In this document: piece after piece, positions 50,246 through 60,400 of the stretch
Layout of the letters: every line of letters begins with the position of its first letter
Position numbering within the stretch: position 1 is the stretch's first letter
Assembly (NCBI GenBank): GCA_032433595.1
Contig: JASWJB010000013.1
Span: forward strand, 232,431 to 296,430
DNA from: Conoideocrella luteorostrata
Taxonomy: Eukaryota; Ascomycota; Sordariomycetes; Hypocreales; Clavicipitaceae
Reading direction: 5' to 3'
DNA: 64,000 nucleotides
Position numbers and translations under genes: made by a program
The notes under the pieces: model-generated
Seen by the model: only the letters and a program-made list of their open reading frames with translations
What the model was told of the DNA's origin: nothing
Database searches by the model: none

Positions 50246-51787
50246 CTACACGGACTCCGCTTCCACGAATTCAGATTTCGGCTTGGATCCCGATCCGGCT
50301 TCCTTCGTGCCTTCGATGGCCTCGTCGACGTCTAGCCCAAACTGACGGCCCTTGTGTTCCGGCCCCAGAAAAGTTGTTATCACAACCAAGGCGATGGCAG
50401 CACCTAGAAACACACAAATAACCAGTCCATAATCATATCGCTTCCCGCCCGACCTGCCTGGCGGCAGCGGGAAGTAGTTCTCTCCTACTTCGGACTGTAT
50501 AGTCGCCGAGCCGCTAGACGCCAAAGTGCCGAGCTGGTAAGCTGTGCCCACCACGATGGATCGGATATCAGCCGGAGACAGCTCCATAAGATGGCTCGGG
50601 AGCACACCAAACGCGCCTTGCGTGGCAAACTGCAAGAAGAAGGCAGCTGCCGTCACGGCTGGCGTTTTTACCGTTGTATATGGATAAAGCACCGAAGCAG
50701 CCACAATACACGATGTTATAATGGCCAAGCGCCGACCAAATATCTCCGATAAGTTGCCGACACAGATGGCTCCAAGGAATCCTCCGATATTGGCCACCAC
50801 CTGAGTGACTGCCAGCTGATCGGCGCCAAACTCGAACTCCTCGGTGAGCATGGTCGGATACAAGTCTTGAGCGCCGTGCGACTATTCCAAAGTGTTAGTC
50901 CCTTCTTACAGTGCCAGTCTGGTTCACATCAATACTCACAATAAAGGAGAACCCGCTCATCAGAAACACCATATAGACGATAGTGAGCCAGTGGTCTCTG
51001 AGAGCAATCCACGCTTTGTCGCGAAAGCTGATTGCTGCACCCGTTGACGATTTGGAAACCAATTCGCGCTCTCGAAACGCTCTCGTCTCGGGAAGCATCA
51101 ATCTCCAGACGATAATAAATACAGGTGGGCAGGCGCTGAACCAGAACAGTGGTCTCCAGCCATGCTCGGTTGTGCCGACCAGCGCGCGAGACATTGCTGT
51201 GGCAAGAACATAGCCCAGCGGGTAGCCAGACTGAAAGAGGCCAGACATGATTCCTCGTGAAGGGTGTGGGCAGTCTTCTAGAGCCGTCGACACACTGTTT
51301 CCGTATATTCCACCCATGGCGACGCCAAAAAATGCCCTGCAAATCAGAAATTCATTATACGTTCTGCAAAATCCGGTTCCAAGCTCGAGGACAATGAACA
51401 TCAAGTTGTTGACGATGAATGGCCATCGGCGACCAAAGCGATCAGACAGATAACCAAAAATGAAGGCCCCAAGTGGTCTGAACATGAGCGTCAGGGTGAT
51501 TCCCCAGGTTATGTCGGAGTCTTTCTTCCTAAATTCGGCGGCGAGAAGCGGAAGAGTCAAGCTCACGGTGAAGAAATCGAATGCATCCATGATCCAGCCG
51601 CTCCAAGCACACTGCGCCACATGTTTGGTCAGCCTTTATAAATACATGAGAACCGGTGATAACTAACACCAAAAAAGTTCCACTGCTCTTTATTGAGCAT
51701 TCTCATAGCCTTGATCGGGTTGAGTGCACTGTCCATGGGAGGCTTTAGGGTAGCAACCCGTGAACGGATGTACTCTCCGGCAGTCAT
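50246..51787 (-). CDS. Jen1-type monocarboxylate/proton symporter (MFS)
   Basis: Three exons (51787-51668, 51611-50940, 50881-50246) encode 475 residues. The Jen/sialate:H+ symporter pattern is clear: W-x-F-F-G-CAWSGWIMDAFDFFTVSLT in helix 1, ITWGITLTLMFRPLGAFIFGYLSDRFGRRWPFI, LELGTGFCRTYNEFL, GVAMGGIYGN with ALEDCP, GLFQSGYPLGY, and SHGAQDLYPTMLTEE created by the third exon. SHGAQD closely matches the NxxSHGxQD signature of the Jen1 family. About 11-12 helices end in a charged cytosolic tail (DVDEAIEGTKEAGSGSKPK). The protein imports lactate, pyruvate or similar acids at the plasma membrane. Jen1 genes are glucose-repressed, and CreA-type sites and a TATA box lie upstream. The first intron ends GCGCAG. 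Confidence 0.92.
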
Positions 51788-51948
51788 TGTAACGACAATT
51801 CGTCTCCGCTCCTGATCATTCCTCGTGTCGACTGGTATATATGTCTGGTATTATCTAGAATCTTGCCGCTTAGAAGTGGCTTTAGCAACCAATATTGAGA
51901 ATCGTTGCGAAACAAGCTGTACGGCTGTGTAGCCGGCCAAAAAGAAAG

Positions 51949-51954
51949 GCGGGG
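51949..51954 (+). promoter_or_regulatory. CreA-type site in the permease promoter
   Basis: GCGGGG (SYGGRG) inside a G-rich run, about 160 bp upstream of the permease ATG. A single site is weak evidence alone. Confidence 0.35.
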
Positions 51955-52056
51955 GGGAGACTGAGATAGAGCAAACAAAGTTGGAGACGATCGCTATGAG
52001 AACCAGCACGACAATTGCATTCTTCCGACTAACACAACCTTGGATTTATTTCTACC

Positions 52057-52068
52057 TTTTATATATAT
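52057..52068 (-). promoter_or_regulatory. TATA box of the permease gene
   Basis: Read on the minus strand the sequence is TATATATAAAAG, 270 bp upstream of the ATG at 51787. The long 5' leader this implies is plausible but unproven. Confidence 0.45.
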
Positions 52069-52150
52069 TTGCACCTCACATCTTTCAAGTTTAATAAGTC
52101 GACGTGAGTACGCACAGCTTTCCCACGCGGCTGTGCTTGGTCCCTGGCCG

Positions 52151-52163
52151 CCCCACGCTGGGG
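52151..52163. promoter_or_regulatory. Tightly spaced inverted CreA pair upstream of the permease
   Basis: CCCCAC-G-CTGGGG: two SYGGRG sites on opposite strands separated by one base, about 365 bp upstream of the permease ATG. Paired CreA/Cre1 sites are the form most often functional in repressed promoters, fitting the known glucose repression of Jen1-type genes. Binding here is inferred. Confidence 0.5.
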
Positions 52164-52549
52164 TCCAAGCGGTTTCAAGGGCAGCCGGAGATCGGAAAAC
52201 CTTACTGCCTTTTGGCAGCCGCCGCTTTAAAAGGCCCAGGTCTCATTGGCTCCAAGTTTAGCATAGACATATGTTCTTAGACACCGAACTATCTGGGTCA
52301 GTGCAAATGTCAACCAAGACGGCTGGTTCGGCATGCGGCAGACACGAGATCGGACGTTTCTGAGGATATTTGCGTTTCCACCTACGCAATTGTGAGAGTA
52401 CACGTCGTCAACGTCGCACTGCTAGCCTCTGTCCTGGACCGTGTTTGGAATGTTGAATTAGCAGTTTTGGGCCATGGTTTCATCCAGTCACAGTGGTGGT
52501 AACACGTCGCACGTCTCGGTGGTCGGTCGGTGCAAGCAACGTCGACATA

Positions 52550-53266
52550 TCAAGCGGCAACCATTTCCCATTCATCCAGAACATCCTTCTCCTGGAAATA
52601 GTTTGTGTCGACCTTCTTGAAGCCGAGCTTCTCCAGCACCCTACCGCTTCGTTGGTTCGCCTTTTGCGTCTCGGCAATGAAGCGCCTTGCACCTCGCTCC
52701 TCGACAGCCCACTGGACCACTACCTTTGACGCCTCAAGAGCAAGACCTTTGCCCCAGTGCTCAGGAGCTATGCCGTAGCGCATCTCGAGCATGTCCTGCC
52801 AGGGTGGCAAGGGAGCATCGCCTTCGGCCAGCGGTGGAATACATGTTGTGCCGTCTCTGGCACATGCGTATCCAACCCATTCAACGTCAGCGTAAGCATC
52901 CGCATCCGCAAGCTGGCTGTCTTCAATAATGGAGGCCTTGCTGGCACTGGGTCCCAGCTGTCTACCACGCTTTCGGTGAAGGACATCCCCCTCGGAGGAA
53001 TTGCATGGCAATAAGCCAACGGCAAAATCACCCATATTCTTTCCGCCCCAGCCACGGGTAACGTCGCTTTGGAGCAGATCTCTGATTTCATCGTCTGTCC
53101 AGGGCCGGGCTGGGAAGGAATCTCCAAATCCCATGTCACAGAATGTATGATCTTCGTGCAGCCGCTTGAATAGTGCTCGGTATGCCTTGATGGACACGGC
53201 AATGGGATTCGGTACAAAGACCATCCGGTCAGTGACAAGCACAAACGGTGTAAACGAAGACGGCAT
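52550..53266 (-). CDS. GNAT-family N-acetyltransferase
   Basis: An intronless minus-strand gene of 238 residues, starting at the first ATG (MPSSFTPFVLVTDRMVFVPN); the frame upstream starts only at TTG. The GNAT core is in the C-terminal half: VEWVGYACARD, MLEMRYGIAPEHWGKGLALEASKVVVQWAVEE (motif A with the acetyl-CoA-binding W-G-K-G-L-A turn), then IAETQKANQRSGRVLEKLGFKKV (motif B), typical of the RimJ/RimL-like Acetyltransf_3 group. The N-terminal part contains an insertion rich in charged residues (about 100-135). The substrate could be a protein N-terminus, an amino acid or a small metabolite; nothing in the sequence decides this. Confidence 0.8.
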   Translation of the reverse strand: MPSSFTPFVLVTDRMVFVPNPIAVSIKAYRALFKRLHEDHTFCDMGFGDSFPARPWTDDEIRDLLQSDVTRGWGGKNMGDFAVGLLPCNSSEGDVLHRKRGRQLGPSASKASIIEDSQLADADAYADVEWVGYACARDGTTCIPPLAEGDAPLPPWQDMLEMRYGIAPEHWGKGLALEASKVVVQWAVEERGARRFIAETQKANQRSGRVLEKLGFKKVDTNYFQEKDVLDEWEMVAA

Positions 53267-54231
53267 TTGAAGAGTCCAACACGGCAAGTTAGTTGAAGAT
53301 GAATATGCGGCTCAAGGAGCGGCCTGAGAAGCGTGCCAATATATCTGTGTTGAACCAACAGCAGATACCAAGTGGGGTGGCTAATTAACTATGGTTCTGC
53401 CCCATAATAGGTTCGAGTCACCGTGATGACTGTGGGTTCGGTCAGTAGTCATAAGCGCGTAGGTTTTGGGATATGCAGCTCCCAGTTACTTAAACTGGCA
53501 GTTGGTTACTCCGTACAGCGCAGATCAAGCTATACGCGCGCATCCAGTGATCCCTGCCCACTCGTTCATCTGTTCTTCGATAAAACGCTCCAACTTAGCT
53601 AGCTGTCTTCAAAATGCACTCGACCCTGTCCTAACATGTATGGGTTTTGATCTTCGTCCATACAGTTTGTTGAACGCGAGATATCGAGAGTCACGCCCTT
53701 GATATTTTTGGCAGTCGCTGGTGCGGCAAGCCATGAAAATAGTTTTGCTACTCCTTCGGCCAATGGATGTGATCAGCAGTGCAGTCAAAGAATGCCAGTC
53801 ATCAATCCAGCCGGCCAATAGGCGTAGACGGGGAGTACCGGTCTGTCCGAACCCACGAATTCAGGCGGCTCCCCCAAGCTTTATGACTCATCTCTCAGTC
53901 TACCTGATGATCAAGAACGACTTATGAAACTGTTGTTGCGTCTTCTTTGCCCAGCCGGTTGTACTTTTCGCGCCATTGATGATACCCGTCCGTTGAAATA
54001 CCCTCCCGTTGAAATGATAATTCTTTCCCTCCGTAGCACGATGTTCTGCGTACGCATACTCCGTACAAATGTGGTGTATATAGAAATGCTCGTTACACAA
54101 ATGTACAGAGCGTTAGACAGCAACAATAAAACCCCCCCCAAACTCCAGACAGTGCTTGCTTGCCTGCTTGTATCTTTCTACCAGTACAAAAGCGGCGGCT
54201 GTAATTTCTAACCGGATCCCTACGTCGACGA
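53267..54231. other. Intergenic region between GNAT gene and DUF3425 factor
   Basis: About 0.97 kb, with exact motif copies at 53517-53525 and 54057-54065. The second is followed by ACAAATG, the same context as the near copy at 49540. No gene is called. Confidence 0.45.
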
Positions 54232-55466
54232 CTACGACGACGACGTATTATTCGCTACACCACCACCATCCCCCGCCGTCAGGGCCAACGGCGGCGCACC
54301 ACGCAGCAATCTCCATCGATTGCTATTATCAATGATCTCCCGATCAAACAAGAACCACCAGCGCTGGAACAAGACCTGCCCCACCTCCCAGCAGCCCGGA
54401 TCATAAGGATCGGAGCCGTAGATGCGCACGCCCTCGGAGTTGTCCTCGAAATCGTAGGCGAAATTCACGAGGGCCAACGGACCCTTCGCGCCGGGCGGGC
54501 GCACCTCGTCGGGAAGCGAGAGAATGCCCAGGATCTTGTCTCGCACGCCCGGCCACGGCAAGAAGTCGAAGAGTGGGTGGTGCGGGATCAGGACCTGCGA
54601 GGGAGTCGGTTGCCACGCGCTGGGCAGCTGGTCGGACGGCGTGGCGATGCCTTGGTTGAAGGGCGACAGGGCATCCAGGCTCCATAGCTGCTGGCCGCTG
54701 CATCCAATGCGATCTGCTATGCGGAGCATGGCCCGCAGAATGGTCAGCTCATGCACGGGTAAGAGGTAGCTGTCGGGGAAGCTTGCGTCGGAGGATGATG
54801 GCTGTGAGATGCTGTCCAGGGATGGTGGTGAGCCGCCAAACATGACGCTGGACAAGGTCGTGGATGGCGGCACTGAGACGACAACAGCACTGTTAACGCT
54901 GCTGCTGCCGCTGCCGCTGCCACTGCCACTTTTTGATACCTGGTCCTCGTCGGTTGAGAAATCGGGAAACAAGCCAGAGGGATTATCAGGCAGCATTGCC
55001 GACAGAGTCGGATCGGCCAACAAGTCCCAGCTGTTTGAGAAGCCGAAATCGACGCCAAAGGCCGCACTCGGACTCGCAATGTTCGAGGGCAGTGCATCTT
55101 GCTGCTCTATCACATCAACCGGCGCTTCCTCCTCGACGGATTGAGAATTCTCATCCTCTGTCTCGTGGGGAGACCCTTCCTTTGAGCCTTTCTCATCTCG
55201 CAGCCGTCTTTGTCTTTTTTTCTGTCCTATTTTTTTTTGTCTTCATGTAAGCCTCACCATCTCATGGAGTTGCCAGGGCATTAGGGAATTGATTGTGACG
55301 TATAGGACGTACTATATCTGCGCTGCGCCAGCACATTCAAGACCCGCTTCCTTTCGGCAGCGTCTTGCTCGATATCGGGAACTTCCAGAGGCGGAGGGGG
55401 CTTGTATGTGCGTTGGCGGGTGCGCGGACGGGAGCCGTTACTCGAGCTGTTGGACTTGTTGTCCAT
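54232..55466 (-). CDS. bZIP-like transcription factor with DUF3425 domain
   Basis: Two exons (55466-55313 and 55226-54232) encode 382 residues. The intron (donor GTACGT, acceptor AATAG in an A-rich run) falls inside the DNA-binding region. Joining gives RKRVLNVLAQRRYRQKKRQRR, with the bZIP N-x7-R signature (NVLAQRRYR). No leucine-heptad zipper follows; the sequence turns to acidic, Ser/Glu-rich residues (DEKGSKEGSPHETEDEN). The middle is low-complexity, including a GSGSGSGSSS run. The C-terminal part (HHPLFDFLPWPGVRDKIL, then FDREIIDNSNRWRLLRGAPPL) is the DUF3425 domain, commonly paired with divergent bZIP regions in filamentous fungi. It is probably a nuclear regulator; targets are unknown. 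Confidence 0.83.
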
Positions 55467-57473
55467 GGCGGTGGTGGTCGCTCGCTATCTCAGCAGTAAG
55501 ACAAGTGAGTGCTCGCCGACTTTGCGTTTATAAAGACGCAATATTAAGAGCTTGAGATGCACCGACAGTAGGGTTCACACACGGTTATAATAGCGCAGGC
55601 CATGTCCGTATTCACGTGTCGCTCACGCTCAGTCCTAGCTATTGTGTAAATGGAAGTTGAAGAGCAACTAATGTTTCCCAAGGATGCAGTTGATGGAGGG
55701 ATGATGGCTGGCAAGGTACGGGCGGACCCGAACACGCACAGCATAACGCTTCACGCAAGTGACTTCGAGGCAGCACCCGGCCAGCCTTACGGATAAGCCA
55801 GTACTGCATCCACCGGCGGCCGCCGCGCAGTAGACCAAGTACCTGCTATTGTGGATGGGCCCGCTTTTCGCTTCGTCGTGATAAGCTGGGTACTTTATCC
55901 TGCGTGCGATCGGGCGTGCAACTCAGCGGCTGAACCAGTCAGCCAGTTCACCAGCGGTTGCCAAAGTAATCCTTGCTGTGCTAAAATGCGCCCTTATATG
56001 GCGTGCCGCCCCCACTACGTTACCAACTAACTACTCCCCACCCAGGTACTGTATGCACCTGGGCAGGCAACCACAACAGCTAAACACTGTAACTACGGAG
56101 TACTCGTGCCACACAGCTCATCGTATCGGCAGCCCAAACGCGAGCTGAGCTGCCTCTCTGCGACGCGTGGCGACGTCGCTGCACCACTCTGGGCAGCCAC
56201 ATGAATTTGTGTCACGGACTTTTCACCCGGCGCAGCAGTTGACGGGATTGAGGGTGTAATTACTCCGTGGGCATTCGGTGATGCAACAGGTGGTGTTGAC
56301 CTGCTAGGCCAGGGCCCTGTTTGCGTGTAAGTGCTTGTGCTCCCTCCACCAATAGCGCAGTCACTGATGCAGATGGGGACGGAAACCTGGCATGACACCC
56401 GTTTCGCGCAGCCACTGGTTCGGGCGGAAGCATATTTTACAGATCTACAAGGAATTGAAAACCGACGTGGAGTAGCAGAGAGCTTATCAAGTCATTGTAG
56501 TATTGCGTATTGTCGCTTGTATCGACGTCGGCGTTGCAAGATTGACATGCCTTACTGAGAATAAATGGCATCAAATGCACCTATCGACATGATACTCACA
56601 ACTTTGGAGCCGCAACACATGTTCCTCCAATCACGGCATGGAAATTTCGTACATCTTGATCGGGTAGAATGAAGGAATGCCATCAGTGGGCCAACTCGTA
56701 GATCCAGCGTCCTATTCTCCCGGTCTTTTCTTTTCTGCGCTCTGCGAATTGAGTTAATGCAATAATCAATGAGCCTCACTGCATCTCATGGGTTCATCTC
56801 ATCTCTTAGCGTTCATATAATACGGAGTCACTAGTCACGGCTGTTCTTGAACTCTTCCAGGAGATACTCGCACACGTCGTCTGCTTTACCGGGGAGCCTA
56901 TCTGGACAGGGTCCAAATCGTACACTCCACGCCCACAACCCTTATTTACAATCGCTACGCTCCTTATCACTCTCTTGTTTTTTTTTTTCCCTTCGCCCCT
57001 CATTGACTCATCCAATAAGAAAGAAAAAACATGATTAGATACCGGCTATACCCTGCCAGAGAACACTGGCCAACAATTCCTCTTTATATTAAAAGTTGTG
57101 TGGCACCGTGCGGCGGCATGAGAGTCGGACCATGGTGTTTGTAGAGCCGCAGAATGAATGAACGCTGGTCTTATTATAACTCTTGCTCATGGAAACTCAA
57201 GACAAGCTTAGCAGTGTATCCTGCTAAGACAGAATAAATCCTCGAGCCACTTACTGTTACGGACTGAGCTTTAGCTCGCGCTCACACGCGTGCCCCTACT
57301 AGGAAGAAAAGGGGATACTAAGCGGAGGAGGATTTCTTCTTCTCCTTTCTCCTTCTCTCCTTGAGTTAGTAGTTCACATATCTGGACGCTTGCATGCGGA
57401 TGCCCCAACGCCAGTCCTTTACACTTACTTCGAGTTAATACCTAAGATGTGTTTAAAGGTATCCCGGCGTTTG
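55467..57473. other. Gene-poor region between the DUF3425 factor and the STAND receptor
   Basis: About 2 kb. It holds the promoter of the DUF3425 gene, one exact TACGGAGTA (56094-56102) and near copies at 56263 and 56820. Several short protein-like fragments on the minus strand (56093-56398 Ser/Thr-rich; 56831-56941) cannot be joined into a gene with consistent splice phases. Confidence 0.45.
56831..56941 (-). pseudogene. Possible C-terminal gene fragment
   Basis: A 36-codon frame closed by TAG reads like a natural protein terminus: it contains PCPDRLPGKADDVCEYLLEE and ends NSRD. Upstream in frame there is a stop, and no joinable exon was found. It may be a relic of a lost gene or a chance frame. 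The family is not recognised. Confidence 0.2.
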
Positions 57474-60400
57474 TTATTCCAAGCTTCTGTTGGTGTCGGC
57501 GTCGGCGGACCTGGCCTCGATTGCACGATTCAGGTCCAGCAGAATATTCTGCAGTGATTGGACATCTTTATGCGATGGTCCGAGCAGTCCTTCAAGGTCA
57601 CTGGAAGCACTCTGATAATATCTCCTGGCCTCGACCAGATGGCCCTGACCCCGTGACAAGGATCCCAGAGCCCGCATGGTGTTAATTGCTGGCCGGTATC
57701 TCGCGATGTTTTGGGGCCCTGTAAACTTTTCGTATCCTCGAAGCGCCCGCAAGAACATCTCCTCAGCCTCTTGTAGCTTGCCTTGCTTCGCGTAAAGACG
57801 ACCTAGGCTATAGACCGTGTCCAGTGTTGATGTGTGATCTGGTCCCCACGCCTTCTCGTTCCCTTGAAGCGCTCGTGCGTACATCTCCTCAGCCTCTTGC
57901 AGCTTGCCTTGGTCCGCGTAAAGACAACCTAGGCTATAGACCGTGTCTAGTGTTAACGTGTGATCTGGTCCCCACGCCTTCTTGTTCCCTTGAAGCGCTC
58001 GTGCGTACATCTCCTCAGCCTCTTGTAGCTTACGTTGCTTCGCGTAAAGATAACCTAGGTTATGGACCGTGGCTAGTGTTGATGTGTGATCTGGTCCCCA
58101 CGCCTTCTTGTTCCCTTGAAGCGCTCGTGCGTACATCTCCTCAGCCTCTTGCAGCTTGCCTTGCTTCACGTAAAGACGACCTAGGCTATTGACCGTGCTC
58201 AGTGTTGATGTGTGATCTGGTCCCCACGCCTTCTCGTTCCCTTGAAGCGCTCGTGCGTACATCTCCTTAGCCTCTTGCAGCTTGCCTTGTTTCGCGTAAA
58301 GACGACCTAGGCTATGGACCGTGGCTAGTGATGATGTGTGATCTGGTCCCCACACCTTTTCTTTCCCTTGAAGCGTTGGTACGAACATCTCCTCAGCCTC
58401 TTGCAGCTTGCCTTGGTACGCGTAAAGACAACCTAGGCTATGGACCGTTTCTAGTGATGATGTGTGATCCGGTCCCCATGTTTTCTCCTTCTCTTGAAGC
58501 GCTCGTGCGTACATCTCCTCAGCCTCTTGCAGCTTGCCTTGTTCCGCGTAAAGAATACCTAGATTGTGAAAGACCCAATCTAAGTCTTTATCGCTACCTT
58601 GAATTATAGCGCAAGGCATTATTGCATGTGGCAGAAGTCGTCTTTGAAGTAGCCAGAATTGCGCGTTGTTTCGTGCTGGAACGCGTGACGCTACGCATTT
58701 TGCCGCGAGCTTACCTAGATAGGCGTCTCGCTCTTGATTTAATATATGAATAGTCCACGCGTGTAAGCAGCCGTGAATACTATATCCCCTTGATTCAATC
58801 AGGTTTAGACTACCAGTATATGTCTCTACAAATCCGTAGTCATGCAGTGTACCCATTGCGCTATTAAAGTTAAGCTCATCCGTAAGCTCATATATCCACT
58901 GTGGACCGTCTCCACGGACAGGTTGGAGAAGTTCAAGCCATATGTCTTCGTTATTAAAGTAAGCCCACCATTGGAGTAAATGAGCCGCAAGAGGGTTTTG
59001 TTCTTGGATTTGTTGGTATGAGACTTGCCACGTAGAGCATAATGTGCGATCTTCGTAAGATCCTAAGCTCGGAGTGCTCGTGTGAAGCCTTGCCCACGAT
59101 GTCTCGTAAATGCGAAGGTAGTTAGCTAAGCTCATTGAAACGCGCCTCAGGTAAGCTCCAGCCGAAGCAAGGGCAAGGGGAAGGCCATCTAGCTTTTCTA
59201 CGAGCTTCTTCGCACCCGCGTCTAAGGTAATTATTAGTAGAGTCTTACAGGTATCTGTGACACCCTTACCATTGTGTAGACTATCTCGGCCCGAGGTCAA
59301 TGATAGGATATTTAGACTATCGTCCATTGATTCAAGCTTCCTAAGTCTAATTTGATAACCTATATCGACTTGTGCTGACCGTGTTGTGATAATAATTGAC
59401 CCTTGGTGCGCCGGAGGAAGAAAGTGATTAATGTTAATTCCTGTGTCACTTTTGTGGCTAGTTAATTTCGGGTTGTCGTAGTTATCGTATACAATAAGCC
59501 ACCTGGTGTTGCCTGGCAAGCTAAACCATGCCTTGACGGCTTCAACTACCTCGTGATTCTGCTGTAGGTCTAGTCCACGGAGGCAGCTAGCATTAGGGTG
59601 TTGTTGCAGAATCTGCCTCGCTACTCTGGTGAAGCTTTGTTGAATAGATAATTCGTCTTTGATGTTGAACCAGAATATAGCGGAATATTCATCTCGATAT
59701 CGCTTTATGTATGCTACGACAAGCTGTGTCTTGCCAATACCACCAAGACCATGGAGGACGACGATGCGACGGGTCCCGTCTGAGCTTAATGTTCTGTGTA
59801 CCTCTGTAATTTCCCTTTCTCGTGCGAAAAAATATTGGGTCTCGGGAACTTCGGATAAGCTTAAAGAAACGGAGAAATCGTTTATTTGTGACCCTAAAAT
59901 AGTTAAATTTTCTGCCCACTCTTCATTAGTTCTAAGGATGAGTTTACCTGTTACGGTTTTCTGAACCTCTTCCCGCAGCCGTTTAAGTGCATTTTCTCGC
60001 CCCTCACCATAGATGAGTGGCATGTGAACGTTAAATATTCCAAGGAGCGAGTACACTGTATCCTCCTCGTATTTAGTCTCACGGTCGCGTACCCAGGCTT
60101 CACGTTCTGAAATAGGGAAGTCAGATAGTGGTGTACCACGCAGAGCACTTGTAGGAATGCCTGTAATATCGCGTATCATAGGCTCGAACGACTGCTTATC
60201 ACCTAGCCAAGCCCCTTCCCTCGAATAGAAATCAACTATTTTTGGGGCAATAAGCTCCTGCAACGTCCACCCACGAGTGAACCATCTGCTCTGTCGAAAC
60301 TCCGAGTGTGAAGGGTTAGAGACATCGGACAGGTAGACATAGCATCGCTTTGCATTGCGATACCATCGGAACATGCTATTGATCGCGGTCTGAAGTTCGA

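Larger units (their letters stand above)
51788..52549. other. Permease promoter and intergenic region
   Basis: About 0.76 kb between the permease ATG and the 3' end of the acetyltransferase gene. It carries the CreA-type sites and TATA box listed separately. No open frame is convincing. Confidence 0.5.

Noticed and set aside
53405..53425. tRNA B-box-like GGTTCGAGTC
   Set aside because: The flanks do not form a T-stem and no A box or acceptor stem fits at the right distance. The same holds for GGTTCAAATT near 1122 and the complement of a similar string near 46475.
56093..56683. Possible two-exon cysteine-rich, Ser/Thr-rich secreted protein on the minus strand
   Set aside because: A plausible donor (GTGAGT near 56599) and acceptor (TTGTAG near 56445) exist, but joining them gives inconsistent phase, and there is no signal peptide. 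It may be a relic.
57685..58566. Regular repeats considered as a CRISPR-like array
   Set aside because: Units are 126 bp without distinct spacers, lie inside a coding gene and encode TPRs; the genome is eukaryotic.
57824..58609. Open frames on the plus strand through the TPR array (57824-58192, 58328-58609)
   Set aside because: They are the antisense of the 126-bp coding repeats. A frame open in one unit stays open in all, so their length carries no coding information.
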